Shown in pieces: positions 55,107 to 64,000 of a stretch of 64,000 nt of DNA. This stretch comes from GCA-2709075 sp038146865. Its GTDB lineage: Bacteria > Pseudomonadota > Alphaproteobacteria > MPNO01 > UBA2964. The stretch is from the NCBI GenBank assembly GCA_038146865.1, contig JAYQSL010000007.1, forward strand, positions 814,871 to 878,870. Direction: 5' to 3'. The translations under genes were made by a program, and so were the position numbers. The stretch's first letter is position 1; the number at the start of each line of letters is the position of its first letter. The notes below the pieces were generated by a model that was not told where the DNA came from, did not search any database, and worked only from the letters and a program-made list of their open reading frames with translations.

Positions 55107-55721
55107 ATGAAGCGTTTAATAATTGGTGTCACTGGAGCGACAGGAACGATCTATGGATGGCGCCTCATGGAAATGCTTCGTAGCGAAGGCGATACCGAAA
55201 TACACCTAGTTATGAGCCAGTCCGCTAAACTTACTCTAAAAATGGAATGCGATGTGGATCCCGATTATATTTACTCTCTCGCGCATGAAGTACATCAGCC
55301 GGGGAACATTGGAGCATCGATATCTTCGGGTTCTTTCCACAGTGAAGGAATGGTTGTAGCCCCTTGCTCTATAAAAACTATGTCTAATATAGCGATGGGG
55401 AATACCGGAGACTTAATCAGTCGCGCAGCCGATGTGGTCATGAAAGAGGGTCGAAAACTGGTCGTTGCGATTCGTGAGACACCCCTGCATTTGGGGCATT
55501 TGGAAAACCTGACCCGGCTGGCTCGAATTGGAGCAGTCATATTTCCTCCTGTCCCTGCGTTCTACAACCGGCCTAAGACTTTAGAGGATATTGTGGATCA
55601 GAGTTGTATGAGAATGCTGGACCAATTTGGTATTACTGTTGATACCGCACCTCGCTGGGGTGAACGTGATGGTGTACCGGCGGTAGGGCAAAAAGTGGAG
55701 AGTAGTAAAGGCAAGGCCTGA
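55107..55721 (+). CDS. Flavin prenyltransferase UbiX-like
   Basis: A 204-residue flavodoxin-like UbiX/Pad1 protein, which prenylates FMN to the cofactor of UbiD decarboxylases. The start MKRLIIGVTGATGTIYGWRLMEML, the flavin loop SGSFHSEGMVVAPCSIKTMSNIAMG and RETPLHLGHLENLTRLARIGA are all family features; the last carries the conserved Glu/Arg. GAGG precedes the ATG. No ubiD-type partner is adjacent, so the client decarboxylase must be elsewhere. Confidence 0.9.
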   Translation: MKRLIIGVTGATGTIYGWRLMEMLRSEGDTEIHLVMSQSAKLTLKMECDVDPDYIYSLAHEVHQPGNIGASISSGSFHSEGMVVAPCSIKTMSNIAMGNTGDLISRAADVVMKEGRKLVVAIRETPLHLGHLENLTRLARIGAVIFPPVPAFYNRPKTLEDIVDQSCMRMLDQFGITVDTAPRWGERDGVPAVGQKVESSKGKA

Positions 55722-55760
55722 TATTGGCTAGTAACCCGTTCTGTATTGAAGGTTTTCGTT

Positions 55761-56462
55761 TTAAAAGGTAGAGTTTGGTAAACCAAGTGCAGCATCAACT
55801 TTAGCTCTAGCGTCTTCATCGTAGACACTCAGGGGATAGTATTCCTGAAAGTCCCTAGACACTTTCTCGAATGGGAAATCTGACCATACACCGTGGTGAC
55901 GCACGTATTCTATATGGAGCTGATTGCGAGCATCGAATTGTTGAAATAATGCGTCGCTTTCTCCGTCGAACTCTGTGGGTATCACTCCAAACTTTTCACA
56001 TAACTCTATATTGAAAGCCGGGGCCGCCTTTACCCACTTATCTTCGATGTAGAGTAACGCATAGCCATGATGGAGAAACAGCTCTTTTCCTCCCATCATT
56101 CGTCTCAGTCGAGGAGTGCACAAATGATTTTTAACATCGGATAGCCCAATGCATGATGGAATATTTACGGCCCGAGCTGTGGCCGCTAATAAATTGGCTT
56201 TAGGTAAACAGAAACCTTGGCCCGCTCGAATAAGGCTACTTGCTTTGTAGGTTTTTTTATCCATTGAAATTGAATAGGGATCATATCTTATGTTGTCCCG
56301 GACGGCGTAAAAAAGTCTGGTGGCTTTGGTTCGAGTATCTTTAGCAGAGCCGATGGCATTAATTGCAAAGTTATGCACCTCAGCGACATCAAAGTCTAAA
56401 AAATATGTCGCCGAAGTGTAAAGTGGCCTGACTTCTGGATAGCCTTCAGGGAGATGTTCCAT
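55761..56462 (-). CDS. Transglutaminase-like domain protein
   Basis: A 233-residue cytosolic protein with a transglutaminase/protease-like core: nucleophile Cys in RAGQGFCLPKANLLAATARA, then HHGYALLYIEDKWVKAAPAFN with the His and the Trp-region expected near the Asp position. Bacterial members are usually peptidases, not crosslinkers. AGGAG precedes the ATG, which lies 9 bases after the amidase stop, so the two are a likely operon acting on related amide substrates; the substrate is unknown. Confidence 0.75.
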   Translation of the reverse strand: MEHLPEGYPEVRPLYTSATYFLDFDVAEVHNFAINAIGSAKDTRTKATRLFYAVRDNIRYDPYSISMDKKTYKASSLIRAGQGFCLPKANLLAATARAVNIPSCIGLSDVKNHLCTPRLRRMMGGKELFLHHGYALLYIEDKWVKAAPAFNIELCEKFGVIPTEFDGESDALFQQFDARNQLHIEYVRHHGVWSDFPFEKVSRDFQEYYPLSVYDEDARAKVDAALGLPNSTF

Positions 56463-56471
56463 GGCCTGCTC

Positions 56472-57815
56472 CTAACTAAGCTTGACTACTTTCTCTATGG
56501 CCTGGCCAATGCCTAAAAGTTCTCTATCACCCATCGTCTCTCCAACTATCATAAGACCACAAGGAGCAGACCCAGGCGCATGAATCGGTATAGAAAGCGC
56601 GCATCGATCGAGAAAATTGAAGCAAAAACAATTTCTAAGCATTCTGCCATTCATTTCGATGTAAGCTTCGCTATCATTCTCGAGGTCGATAATTTTTGGA
56701 GCGGAACTGGGAGTGGTCGGCAGGAGCAGGGCATCGAAGTCGCTTGTGATCCTATTTGCCTTAGAAATAAGTGTCTTTCTAGCGCGTAATACCGCTTCAT
56801 ATTCCTCCGAGCTGATATTCTGAGTTTTCTCAATTCTTGCCGCCACTCTCGGGTCATAAAAATGCCGCGATTCATTGAATTGCTCTTTGTGAACGGCCCA
56901 TGCCTCGGCATAAATCCCCCCATTTGCATTGATTCTAGGGATGTCATCTAAGGGCTTGAATGGTATGTCGGTAATTCTCGCGCCAGCCATCGAGAGTTTT
57001 TTGACGGCTGTTTCAAATGCTGAAGCAACGTTAGAATCTAGGTTATTCAAAACCAGAGTTTGAGGTATAGCTAATTGCAGAGTTGAAACCGTGGGCGAAT
57101 TGATAGGTTTGGGAGAAGCTCCGCTCAGAATATCATCGAGCAGGGCACAGCAGTTGACGGTGGTAGCAAGGGGGCCGATGGAGTCCAGCGACGGGCAAAG
57201 TGGGTAGACACCGTCTGTGGGAATTCTTCGCGCGGTTGGTTTAAAGCCTACTAATCCACATAAAGCTGAGGGGATTCTGACTGAACCTCCAGTGTCTGTT
57301 CCAATTGCAGCAGCAGCCATTCCATCGGTAACAGAAACCGCGGCGCCCGAGGAGGAACCTCCTGGAATTCTACCAATTTTGCGGTCGAAAGGATTTCGCG
57401 GAGTGCCATAGTGAGCGTTTAGACCAAGACCCGAGTATGCAAATTCGGTCATATTGGTTCGACCGATTAAAATCAAACCCGCATCGCGTAGACGTTTTAT
57501 TGATGGAGCGTCGACTTTGGCGGGTTGAGATTTTTTGAGAAAAATTGAACCAGCGGTGGTTATCTCTCCGGTAACATCAAATAAATCTTTTACCGAAATG
57601 GGTATTCCGGCCAATGGGGGTACAAACTTTTCCGACTTCCTGAGTTGGTCTATTTTTTTAGCAGTAAATCTCGCCTTCTCTGGGTCACAAAAAAGGATCG
57701 TGCGAGGGCCCTCTCCTTGCTCATCTTCTATACGGCTGAGGCAATGTTCGACAAGTTCCAGGCTAGTCACCTGTTGTTGATGCAATTGATCGGCTAGGTC
57801 GGCTATGGGCAGCAT
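56472..57815 (-). CDS. Amidase signature family enzyme
   Basis: A 447-residue amidase. The catalytic triad of the family is visible: Lys in GIPISVKDLFDV, cis-Ser in GGSSSGAAVS and nucleophile Ser in GTDTGGSVRIPSALCG. Related proteins include GatA, AtzF-type allophanate hydrolases and small-amide hydrolases; the lack of gatB/gatC nearby and the transglutaminase partner argue for a catabolic amidase. No signal peptide. Confidence 0.88.
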   Translation of the reverse strand: MLPIADLADQLHQQQVTSLELVEHCLSRIEDEQGEGPRTILFCDPEKARFTAKKIDQLRKSEKFVPPLAGIPISVKDLFDVTGEITTAGSIFLKKSQPAKVDAPSIKRLRDAGLILIGRTNMTEFAYSGLGLNAHYGTPRNPFDRKIGRIPGGSSSGAAVSVTDGMAAAAIGTDTGGSVRIPSALCGLVGFKPTARRIPTDGVYPLCPSLDSIGPLATTVNCCALLDDILSGASPKPINSPTVSTLQLAIPQTLVLNNLDSNVASAFETAVKKLSMAGARITDIPFKPLDDIPRINANGGIYAEAWAVHKEQFNESRHFYDPRVAARIEKTQNISSEEYEAVLRARKTLISKANRITSDFDALLLPTTPSSAPKIIDLENDSEAYIEMNGRMLRNCFCFNFLDRCALSIPIHAPGSAPCGLMIVGETMGDRELLGIGQAIEKVVKLS

Positions 57816-57994
57816 TCCATTAGGGTGATAGGTTCGAGTGTGCCCGTCAATGGTTTTGCCAATAGTTGATTGCTCTCAGCTATTGAATCGACCAGGTTCC
57901 GGTTCGGTGGAAATTTTTTTTGCGCAATTTTTATTCGAGTATTTAGCTATATTTTATACGTGGACATATGTTTTTAATCGAGGAAGGATGACAG

Positions 57995-59236
57995 ATGAGC
58001 GGAACTTCGCCTTCTAGAGTTTTTCTGACGGTTGTAGGTCCATTTGGCCTTGGTTACTACATTTCTTACCTCTATCGAACAGTGAATATTGTCATCTCTG
58101 GTCCTATGGCTGAGGATCTATCGCTCTCTCCATCTGAGCTTGGGCTTCTCACGAGTGTCTATTTTATTGTTTTTGCGGCTTTCCAAACTCCATTAGGTAT
58201 GATTCTTGATAGGTTTGGGCCTCGTTTGACCCAATTATACCTGTTATTAATCGCTGTTTTTGGAAGTGTTTTATTCGCCACTAGCCAAGATTTCGTGGCA
58301 TTATTGATTGCGAGAGGTCTAATCGGGCTCGGAGTATCCGGCTGCCTCATGGCTGCAATCAAGGCCAACGCGACATGGTTCCCCGCAGAGCGTTTGCCTT
58401 TGATAAATGGGGTAACAGTAGCATTCGGAAGTTTTGGCGCTTTATCTGCAACAGTGCCGGTGGAATGGTTGTTTCAATCTTTGGGTTGGCGCCCCATATT
58501 TTATCTTTTAGCTCTTGCTAGTTCAATTTTAGTGATTGTCACTTGGTGGTTTGTACCCCAAAAAAAAGCTGTCGATCAACATAATGTTGTTGGTTGGAAA
58601 GAACAAATTAAGCAATTAGCTCTTGTTTATGGCAATCCATTTTTCTGGAGAGTAAGTGTCGTCACCTTTGTCCACAATGCTGCATTTCTTGCTTATCAAA
58701 CTCTCTGGATGGGGCCTTGGTTGAGAGACGTCGGAGGGCTGGAGCCAGGGCCAATTGCATTTACACTTCTTCTTTTCAATATTGGTATGTTTGTGGGGGT
58801 TTTGAGCATTGGTGCTCTTGCTGAAAGGTTGCAATCTCTGGGAGTTAAACCTGAGGTGGTTTTGGGCTTAGGGATCTTTGGGTCTATTTGTGTTCAATTA
58901 TTTTTTGTATTCGAATTTTCGCTAGGTGGAGATATTTTATGTTTTTTATTTGGCTTTTTGGGTTCAGCAAGTCTTTTGTGCTACTCGGTACTTACCCAAA
59001 ACTTCCCCAAACACCTTACAGGGAGAGTAAACACTGCAATGAATATGCTCACTTTTATTGGAGCGTTCGTGGCTCAGTGGGGGATAGGAATGATTATCAA
59101 TCAATGGGATGTCGCGGCAAACGGTAATTATGATCCTCAGGGACATCAAGTTGCCTTCAGGTTGATAGTAGGTTGTGAAATATTTGCCTTTTTATTTTTT
59201 GTATTTCCGCGGTTTAATCGGGCTGGAAGGCAGTAG
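57995..59236 (+). CDS. Major facilitator superfamily transporter
   Basis: A 413-residue protein with about twelve hydrophobic helices. MFS motif A appears between helices 2 and 3 (GMILDRFGPRLTQL), and the N-terminal half has the usual glycine-rich helices 4-5 (LIARGLIGLGVSGCLMAAIK). GAGGAAGGA precedes the ATG. Its stop overlaps the GTG start of the following NUDIX gene by one base. Substrate unknown. Confidence 0.85.
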   Translation: MSGTSPSRVFLTVVGPFGLGYYISYLYRTVNIVISGPMAEDLSLSPSELGLLTSVYFIVFAAFQTPLGMILDRFGPRLTQLYLLLIAVFGSVLFATSQDFVALLIARGLIGLGVSGCLMAAIKANATWFPAERLPLINGVTVAFGSFGALSATVPVEWLFQSLGWRPIFYLLALASSILVIVTWWFVPQKKAVDQHNVVGWKEQIKQLALVYGNPFFWRVSVVTFVHNAAFLAYQTLWMGPWLRDVGGLEPGPIAFTLLLFNIGMFVGVLSIGALAERLQSLGVKPEVVLGLGIFGSICVQLFFVFEFSLGGDILCFLFGFLGSASLLCYSVLTQNFPKHLTGRVNTAMNMLTFIGAFVAQWGIGMIINQWDVAANGNYDPQGHQVAFRLIVGCEIFAFLFFVFPRFNRAGRQ

Positions 59237-59711
59237 TGAGTAATTTTTCTAAATTTAAAAATCAAGACCGAGGGCTTATCCATCTAGACCATTTGTTGGG
59301 GTTGGGGTTGTAATATTTAAGGGAGATAAAATTCTTCTTGCTGAACGAGATAGAAGACCCAACGGAAAAATGTGGAGTATTCCTGGGGGTGCGCAAGAGT
59401 TAGGTGAAACTGCAGAGGAAGCGGCACTAAGAGAAATTCGCGAGGAAACTGATCTAGAGATCAACATATTGGGCCTGGTGGACGTGGTGGATGTGATCAG
59501 AAGGGATATTGAAGGGAAGGTGGAGTACCATTATACATTGGTTGATTTTTATGCGGAGTGGCTATCTGGTGAAGCTGTTGCAAATGATGACGTCTCCGAT
59601 GTCAAATGGATAAGGCTTGGTGAAATTTCCGATGAAATTCTTCAACCAATTACAAAAAGCATAATAATGAAAGCTACCACTATGATGTATAGGGATTTGG
59701 GAACCGTTTAA
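59236..59711 (+). CDS. NUDIX hydrolase, split by a 1-base frameshift
   Basis: A single-domain NUDIX protein of about 158 residues. SRPFVGVGVVIFKGDKILLA is the opening strand pair and IPGGAQELGETAEEAALREIREETDL the complete Nudix box (Gx5Ex7REUxEExGU). The frame carrying it has no start codon; the GTG at 59236, overlapping the MFS stop, reads MSNFSKFKNQDRG and joins it if one G is restored in the run at 59272-59274. Probably coupled to the MFS gene. It resembles ADP-ribose or 8-oxo-dGTP pyrophosphatases, but the substrate is unknown. Confidence 0.82.
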
Positions 59712-59847
59712 ATGCGAACATCGTTATTGTGACGGTAGGTGATGTAAGCCTGAGTTTTTGACCTGGTGAGCCGTTTTTTAAAAATTTTTCACGAATGGAA
59801 TTCTGTGGAGTTTTATTTTCTGAATACCGAAATATGGGATTTGTAAA

Positions 59848-61301
59848 ATGTTGAAAACAGGAGCCGAACACCTGGAGTCACTTCGGGATGGAAGGCAGGT
59901 TTATATTGGGGGCGAAAAAGTATTGGATGTTACTGAACATCCTGCCTTTAGAAATGCTGCACGTTCCTTTGCAATGCTTTATGACAAAAAGTCATTGCCT
60001 GAAAATCGGGATATTATGTCCTTTGAAGAGGACGGAGACGTTTACAGCAGCTGGTTTCTAATGCCGCGCTCCGCGGAGGATCTCCAAAAGAGGTTTGAAA
60101 CGCACAGGAGGATTGCGGAGTGGACGCATGGCCTGTGGACGTTCTCCTGATCATGTCGCTAGTTTGTTACCGGATTAGCGATGAGGCCCGATATGTTTGA
60201 GAACATAAAAAGGGCTTTGGCGAAAATATTAGAGCCTATTATCATTACATGCGAAAAAACGATATCTTCGCATGTTACACTGTTCTACCTCCGCAAGGTG
60301 CAAGAAAGCCGGAGTTATATCAGCGAGAGGGCATGAAGGTTCCAACCTTACGGGTTGTTGATGAGGATGATGCAGGTGTGATCTTGTCGGGCATGAAAAT
60401 GCTTGGGACTTCAGCAATTTTCAGTAATGAGACCTGGGTAGGAAACTTATTGCCCTTGGCGCCCAACCAACTCAAAGAGTCGATTACATGTGCTGTCCCC
60501 CTAAATTCGGAAGGCATCTCGATATGGAGCCGAAAACCGCTCGAGAGATTCGCAAAAAACCAATTTGATGCCCCGCTAACGTGGTGTTTCGATGAGAGCG
60601 ACGCGATGGTTATCTTTGATAATGTTCGAGTTCCTTGGGAAAAGGTTTTCGTTCACGATGAAGCGGAAATGTCTCGGGCTATTTACGTGGAGTCTCCATC
60701 TCACTCTATGGGAAATCATCAATCAAATATTCGTTTTTTGGAGAAACTTAAATTTATCGTTGGCTTGGCCCATAAAATAGTTCAAACCAATGGTGCAGGT
60801 CATATTCAACCGGTTCAAGGTATTCTGGGCCAGCTGGCTGCCTGGGAGGGCGGACTTGAGGGGATGATACAGGGACAATTGCATTGTCCAGAAGAGCTTG
60901 TGCCCGGCTATCTTAATATCAATCGACGTTATATGTATGCTGCGTTGCATTGGTGTACCACACAATACAATTCCATTTGCGACACGGTCAGAGATTTGAT
61001 GGGAGGTGGCCCTTTTCAGATGCCAGCTGATATATCTGTGATTGATGATCCTGATCTTAAAAAGACTTTTGAGGAATATTGGTCAGTGCCTGGCGAAGAT
61101 GCAATTGATCGAATGAAATTGTTCAAGCTAGCCTGGGATTTATTAGGTTCGGAATTCGCTGGACGTCATGCTCAGTATGAAAAATTTTACGCAGGACCCG
61201 GTTTTATTGTCTCGGGTTACAATTATTTAAATGCACCTTGGCAAGACTGGAGTGCCTTAGTTGACATGAGAATGGCTGAGTATACCGCGAACGCACAGTA
61301 A
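59848..61301 (+). CDS. 4-hydroxyphenylacetate 3-hydroxylase (HpaB) family monooxygenase, split by three frameshifts
   Basis: A FADH2-dependent aromatic hydroxylase of about 484 residues. Part one is the N-terminal helical domain (ESLRDGRQVYIGGEKVLDVTEHPAF); the middle reads GRSPDHVASFVTGLAMRPDMFE and then GFGENIRAYYHYMRKNDIFACY across frames; the main part has PPQGARKPELYQREG and RVPWEKVFVHDE plus the C-terminal helical domain. Breaks lie near 60137 (two bases lost or one gained), at the T run 60163-60165 and the G run 60212-60214. No HpaC-type flavin reductase is nearby. Family members hydroxylate phenols ortho to the hydroxyl; this substrate is unknown. Confidence 0.82.
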
Positions 61302-61312
61302 CTCTCGATCAA

Positions 61313-63368
61313 TTAATTTGCTCTAATCCAAACGCTTGTGTCGTGAAACGGCGCTCCACCAGAGGGTTGCGATGCCTCGGCACTTGTCAGTAGATTAATC
61401 CCCATATTTTCGATGAAAGCCTGATTCGGCCAGACACTTTCCACGACAATCGTGCCTGTTCTAGTTTCTGCTGAAACTTCGGCATGGATCGCGATGCTAC
61501 CCTTGTCATTGCCGACACGGATTATATCCCCATTTCTCATACTTAGTTTATCCGCATCATTTGGGTTAATTTTTGCCGTCGGCCTTTTCTGTAATTTTTT
61601 TGAAGTCTCCGTTTCCGAAAAAGTAGAGTTAAGGAAATGTCTAGATGGACCTGTTATCAGCCTAAAAGGCCTGTCGATAGTGGTTTTGTCCATTAAGTCA
61701 GAAAAATCCGGGAGGTCCGGTAGCGGTGTTTGTGTGTTGTTTGTTGATTTCCATCCTGCGTGAAAGTGAAATTTTTGATCATCCTGAGGGAAACCGTTCA
61801 GGAAGTGGGCTTCCTCAAAATTGGCACCAGTGTCATAGAGACGATTTCTCTCGAGGGTTGCCAAATCTGGATACTGAGAATTTCTGAGAGTTCGATCTAA
61901 AATTTCTCGATCATCCAATCTAAACCCAAGATGATCGGCGCCTAGTTTTTTTGCAAGTGCACATATTAGGTCATGATTGCTTCTACATTGGCCGATTGGT
62001 TCAATTATCTTAGGACCAAATTGAAGGTAGGTATGGCCGTAGGATGTGTATAAGTCATTGTGTTCAAGAAAGGTTGTCGCAGGGAAAATGACATCAGCCA
62101 GCCTTGCCGTATCAGTAAAAAATTGTTCGTGCACAGCAGTAAACAAATCATCTCTCAATAACCCACTGCGAACGCGGCCTGAATCGGGTGCCACCACCGC
62201 TGGGTTGCTGCTTTGGATAAGCATCGCTGTTACGGGGGGGCCTCCATTTAACACGTCCATATCACCATCGAGAATTGGACCGATTTGAGACATATCCAGC
62301 ACACGGGCATCTGACGAAGGGCCAATGATCAGAGAAGTGTCTATTTTGAATTGGCCGCCGGTCCCAGCGTAAATACCTCCGCCTTGGTGTTGCCATGCTC
62401 CACTAACTGCCGCAATTGAAAAAACCGAATGCAACGTTGCTGCGCCATTTCGAGAGCGTGATAATCCATATCCAACTCGAATTATAGAACGTTTTGACCT
62501 TCCATAGTCGGCAGCAAGTTCTTCTATTTCTTCTTCGCTAACGCCTGTTATCCGAGAGGCCCATTGCGGCGAGCGTGTTTTGAGATGTGCCTCCAGACCA
62601 CTTGGGTCATCGGTATATTTTTCTAAATAACCCCTGTCAGCCCATCCGTCTCTAAATAACACATGCATTATAGCACAAGCTAGCGCCGAGTCGGTTCCTG
62701 GCATCGGCGACAAATGGATATCAGCCGCTTTCGCCGTTGCCGAACAATAAGGGTCGATTACAACCAATTTTGTACCACGCAGTTTCCTTGCTCGGTTGAT
62801 ATGTTTCATAAGATTTATTTGGGTATAAACAGGGTTTGAACCCCATATGATTATGAGATCAGACTCTTCGAATTCCATCGGGTTAATCGAGAGACGGGCG
62901 CCGATGCCTGCCTTGGACGCAACGCTCATCACCCAAGAACAAATAGTGTTTTTTTGTTGCGAAAATCCCATTGTAGATCGCAGCCGTTGGATTCCATCGC
63001 GCTGCAAAAGACCCATTGTCCCGGCGTAATTATAAAGCCAAATAGTCTCTGGACCGTGTTTCCTCTGCGCCACTTCGAAAGAGTTTGCGGTGATATCAAG
63101 GGCGTCTTCACTCAATTACTTCGAAGTCGGACAGGTTAGCTGTTGGTGATTTTGGGGTTTTCGTTTTAGTGGTTTTGTTAATCGGTCAGGGTGGTACACC
63201 CCGGTCTTCATATCGGGCCACTTTTGAACAAATCACACCAGCAGTGAATGGATTTTGATGAGATCCGTATATTCTACCAACACGATTATTTTCAGAAATT
63301 TCGATATCTAATGTACAGGCGCTGGCACAATCATGCGGGCAAACAGAAGAGGCTAACTTACGTTTCAT
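61313..63368 (-). CDS. Molybdopterin-dependent oxidoreductase (MopB superfamily), N terminus frameshifted
   Basis: A large Mo/W-bis-MGD enzyme of about 685 residues. The N terminus carries the 4Fe-4S motif SSVCPHDCASACTLDIEI with the fourth Cys in GVICSKVARYEDR, then shifts frame to VYHPDRLTKPLKR and again before SDFEVIEW, joining the long frame that begins SEDALDITANSFE. That part holds IIIWGSNPVYTQINL, PMPGTDSALACAIMH and the C-terminal cofactor domain (RLITGPSRHFLNSTF). The breaks are an extra C at 63199-63202, a lost base near 63158-63161 and a lost 5-base repeat near 63113. AAAGG precedes the ATG. No membrane or electron-transfer subunit is adjacent. Confidence 0.83.
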
Positions 63369-63528
63369 TTTTTACCTTTAAACAATTTTTGTAATCGGAA
63401 AAAATTATTTATTATATTGGACTTAAAAGACTTTTGGGATTTAAGCAAAACAATCTGCTATTCCGAAAACTGATAGGTGATCCGAGAAACAAATAAACAA
63501 GTATTTGATATAAAAAATGGAGCGTAAA

Positions 63529-63657
63529 ATGAAATATCTTGTTCTTGTCTTTGCATTACTCACTTTTCCTCTATCGACCAATGTTTTGGCTGGTAATTGT
63601 GGTGGCGACCATACTCATTCGGAAGACACAAAGAAAGATAAACGCGTAGGCGCATAA
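63529..63657 (+). CDS. 42-residue secreted peptide with Cys/His cluster
   Basis: A tiny gene with GGAG six bases before ATG. It encodes a signal peptide (MKYLVLVFALLTFPLSTNVL, cleavage near VLA-GN) and a mature peptide of about 20 residues: NCGGDHTHSEDTKKDKRVGA. The Cys, two His and several Asp/Glu suggest a possible metal-binding role, but this is only inference from composition. No homologue is recognised. It is divergent from the molybdopterin enzyme gene. Confidence 0.5.
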   Translation: MKYLVLVFALLTFPLSTNVLAGNCGGDHTHSEDTKKDKRVGA

Positions 63658-63673
63658 TTCTTCTGCTTATCAA

Positions 63674-63991
63674 TTAGTTGTGCTCAGTAAATCGTTTTTT
63701 GACTGAAGGGTTTTTGCCAGGGAAATACTCCTCTTTGATCTCAAGCATGACCTTTGGTTTGTTGCGATCGGAGGTTAAGAGAGGTTTTTTTACAATGCTC
63801 CACTCAATGTTGCTAGTCTCGATTACCCTAGATCAAGTTATGTCTGCTTGCTTTTGATCGTAGGGTGAGAGAGCCTTCTCCTTAATTGAGAAAAAAGGAT
63901 GGTTGAAAGCTTCAATTAAAATAATGGGACGACTGCGGATCGATAGAGTAAAAGCAGATTCGATCTCACGATGCGGAGCGTGAAAGTCTAT
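63674..63991 (-). pseudogene. Possible broken or partial coding sequence of unknown family
   Basis: Reading leftward from the window edge, one frame encodes a protein-like sequence (IDFHAPHREIESAFTLSIRS, RPIILIEAFNHPFFSIKEK, then VIETSNIEWSIVKKPLL and LEIKEEYFPGKNPSVKKRF) but is broken by a TGA at 63833-63835 and has another TGA at 63992-63994. No start codon supports either half. It could be a pseudogene, or a real gene damaged by the same kind of sequence errors seen elsewhere. Function unknown. Confidence 0.35.
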
Positions 63992-64000
63992 TCATGCCCC

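Noticed and set aside
1..64000. tRNA, rRNA, CRISPR or transposon features
   Set aside because: I found no T-loop-like GTTCGANTC arm in a cloverleaf context, no regularly spaced repeats and no transposase or integrase frames.

Overview
The window looks like a chromosomal segment from an alphaproteobacterium, most likely a free-living (probably marine) Rhodospirillales-like lineage of moderate to low GC. The evidence is a recA gene preceded by a GAAC-N7-GAAC LexA box, proteins typical of the class (DUF2794, DUF1499, the YgfZ and CvpA forms), the gene order dnaB-alr-mlaEF-radA-cvpA-purF, and the yfgM-like/bamB/der block. There are no rRNA or tRNA genes, CRISPR arrays, insertion sequences or phage genes that I can see.

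Layout. 1-16 kb is accessory and catabolic: a 2-oxoglutarate/Fe dioxygenase, an ABC-F ATPase behind an alpha/beta hydrolase, an orphan xanthine-dehydrogenase-type molybdenum subunit with a substrate-binding-like protein, an aldehyde dehydrogenase, MsrA, a TauE/SafE exporter, a TctC-type binding protein, an ornithine-cyclodeaminase-like protein, a LigB-type extradiol dioxygenase and YgfZ. 16-21 kb is a surface-polysaccharide block (GT9, GT2, GT4 and an AsnB amidotransferase). 21-44 kb is mostly housekeeping: recA, alaS, ppx/gppA, rlmE, guaB, guaA, fni, the YfgM/BamB/Der set, plus an unassigned 456-residue protein, a LysM protein, an acyl-CoA ligase and a ThDP enzyme. 44.8-53.3 kb is one long minus-strand run from dnaB to a short-chain dehydrogenase. 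53.7-64 kb holds an Lpp-like lipoprotein facing an L,D-transpeptidase, a UbiX-like protein, an amidase and transglutaminase pair, an MFS transporter, a NUDIX protein, an HpaB-type flavin monooxygenase and a molybdopterin oxidoreductase.

The strongest unexplained pattern is a set of about fourteen indels, nearly all of one or two bases, that split otherwise well-conserved genes: recA, the LysM gene, fni, two NUDIX genes, the SDR, mlaF, the HpaB-type gene and the molybdopterin oxidoreductase. Most lie in short homopolymers and several hit genes that should be essential or strongly conserved, so sequence error is the simplest explanation. I annotate each as one gene with the shift marked.

Biologically, the most suggestive region is 4-15 kb. 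A hydrolase resembling 2,6-dihydroxypseudooxynicotine hydrolase stands next to a molybdenum hydroxylase, with a semialdehyde-type dehydrogenase and a ring-cleavage dioxygenase nearby. This fits (hetero)aromatic breakdown, but no substrate can be named from sequence. The lpp/ldt pair is a good candidate for an outer membrane-peptidoglycan tether.
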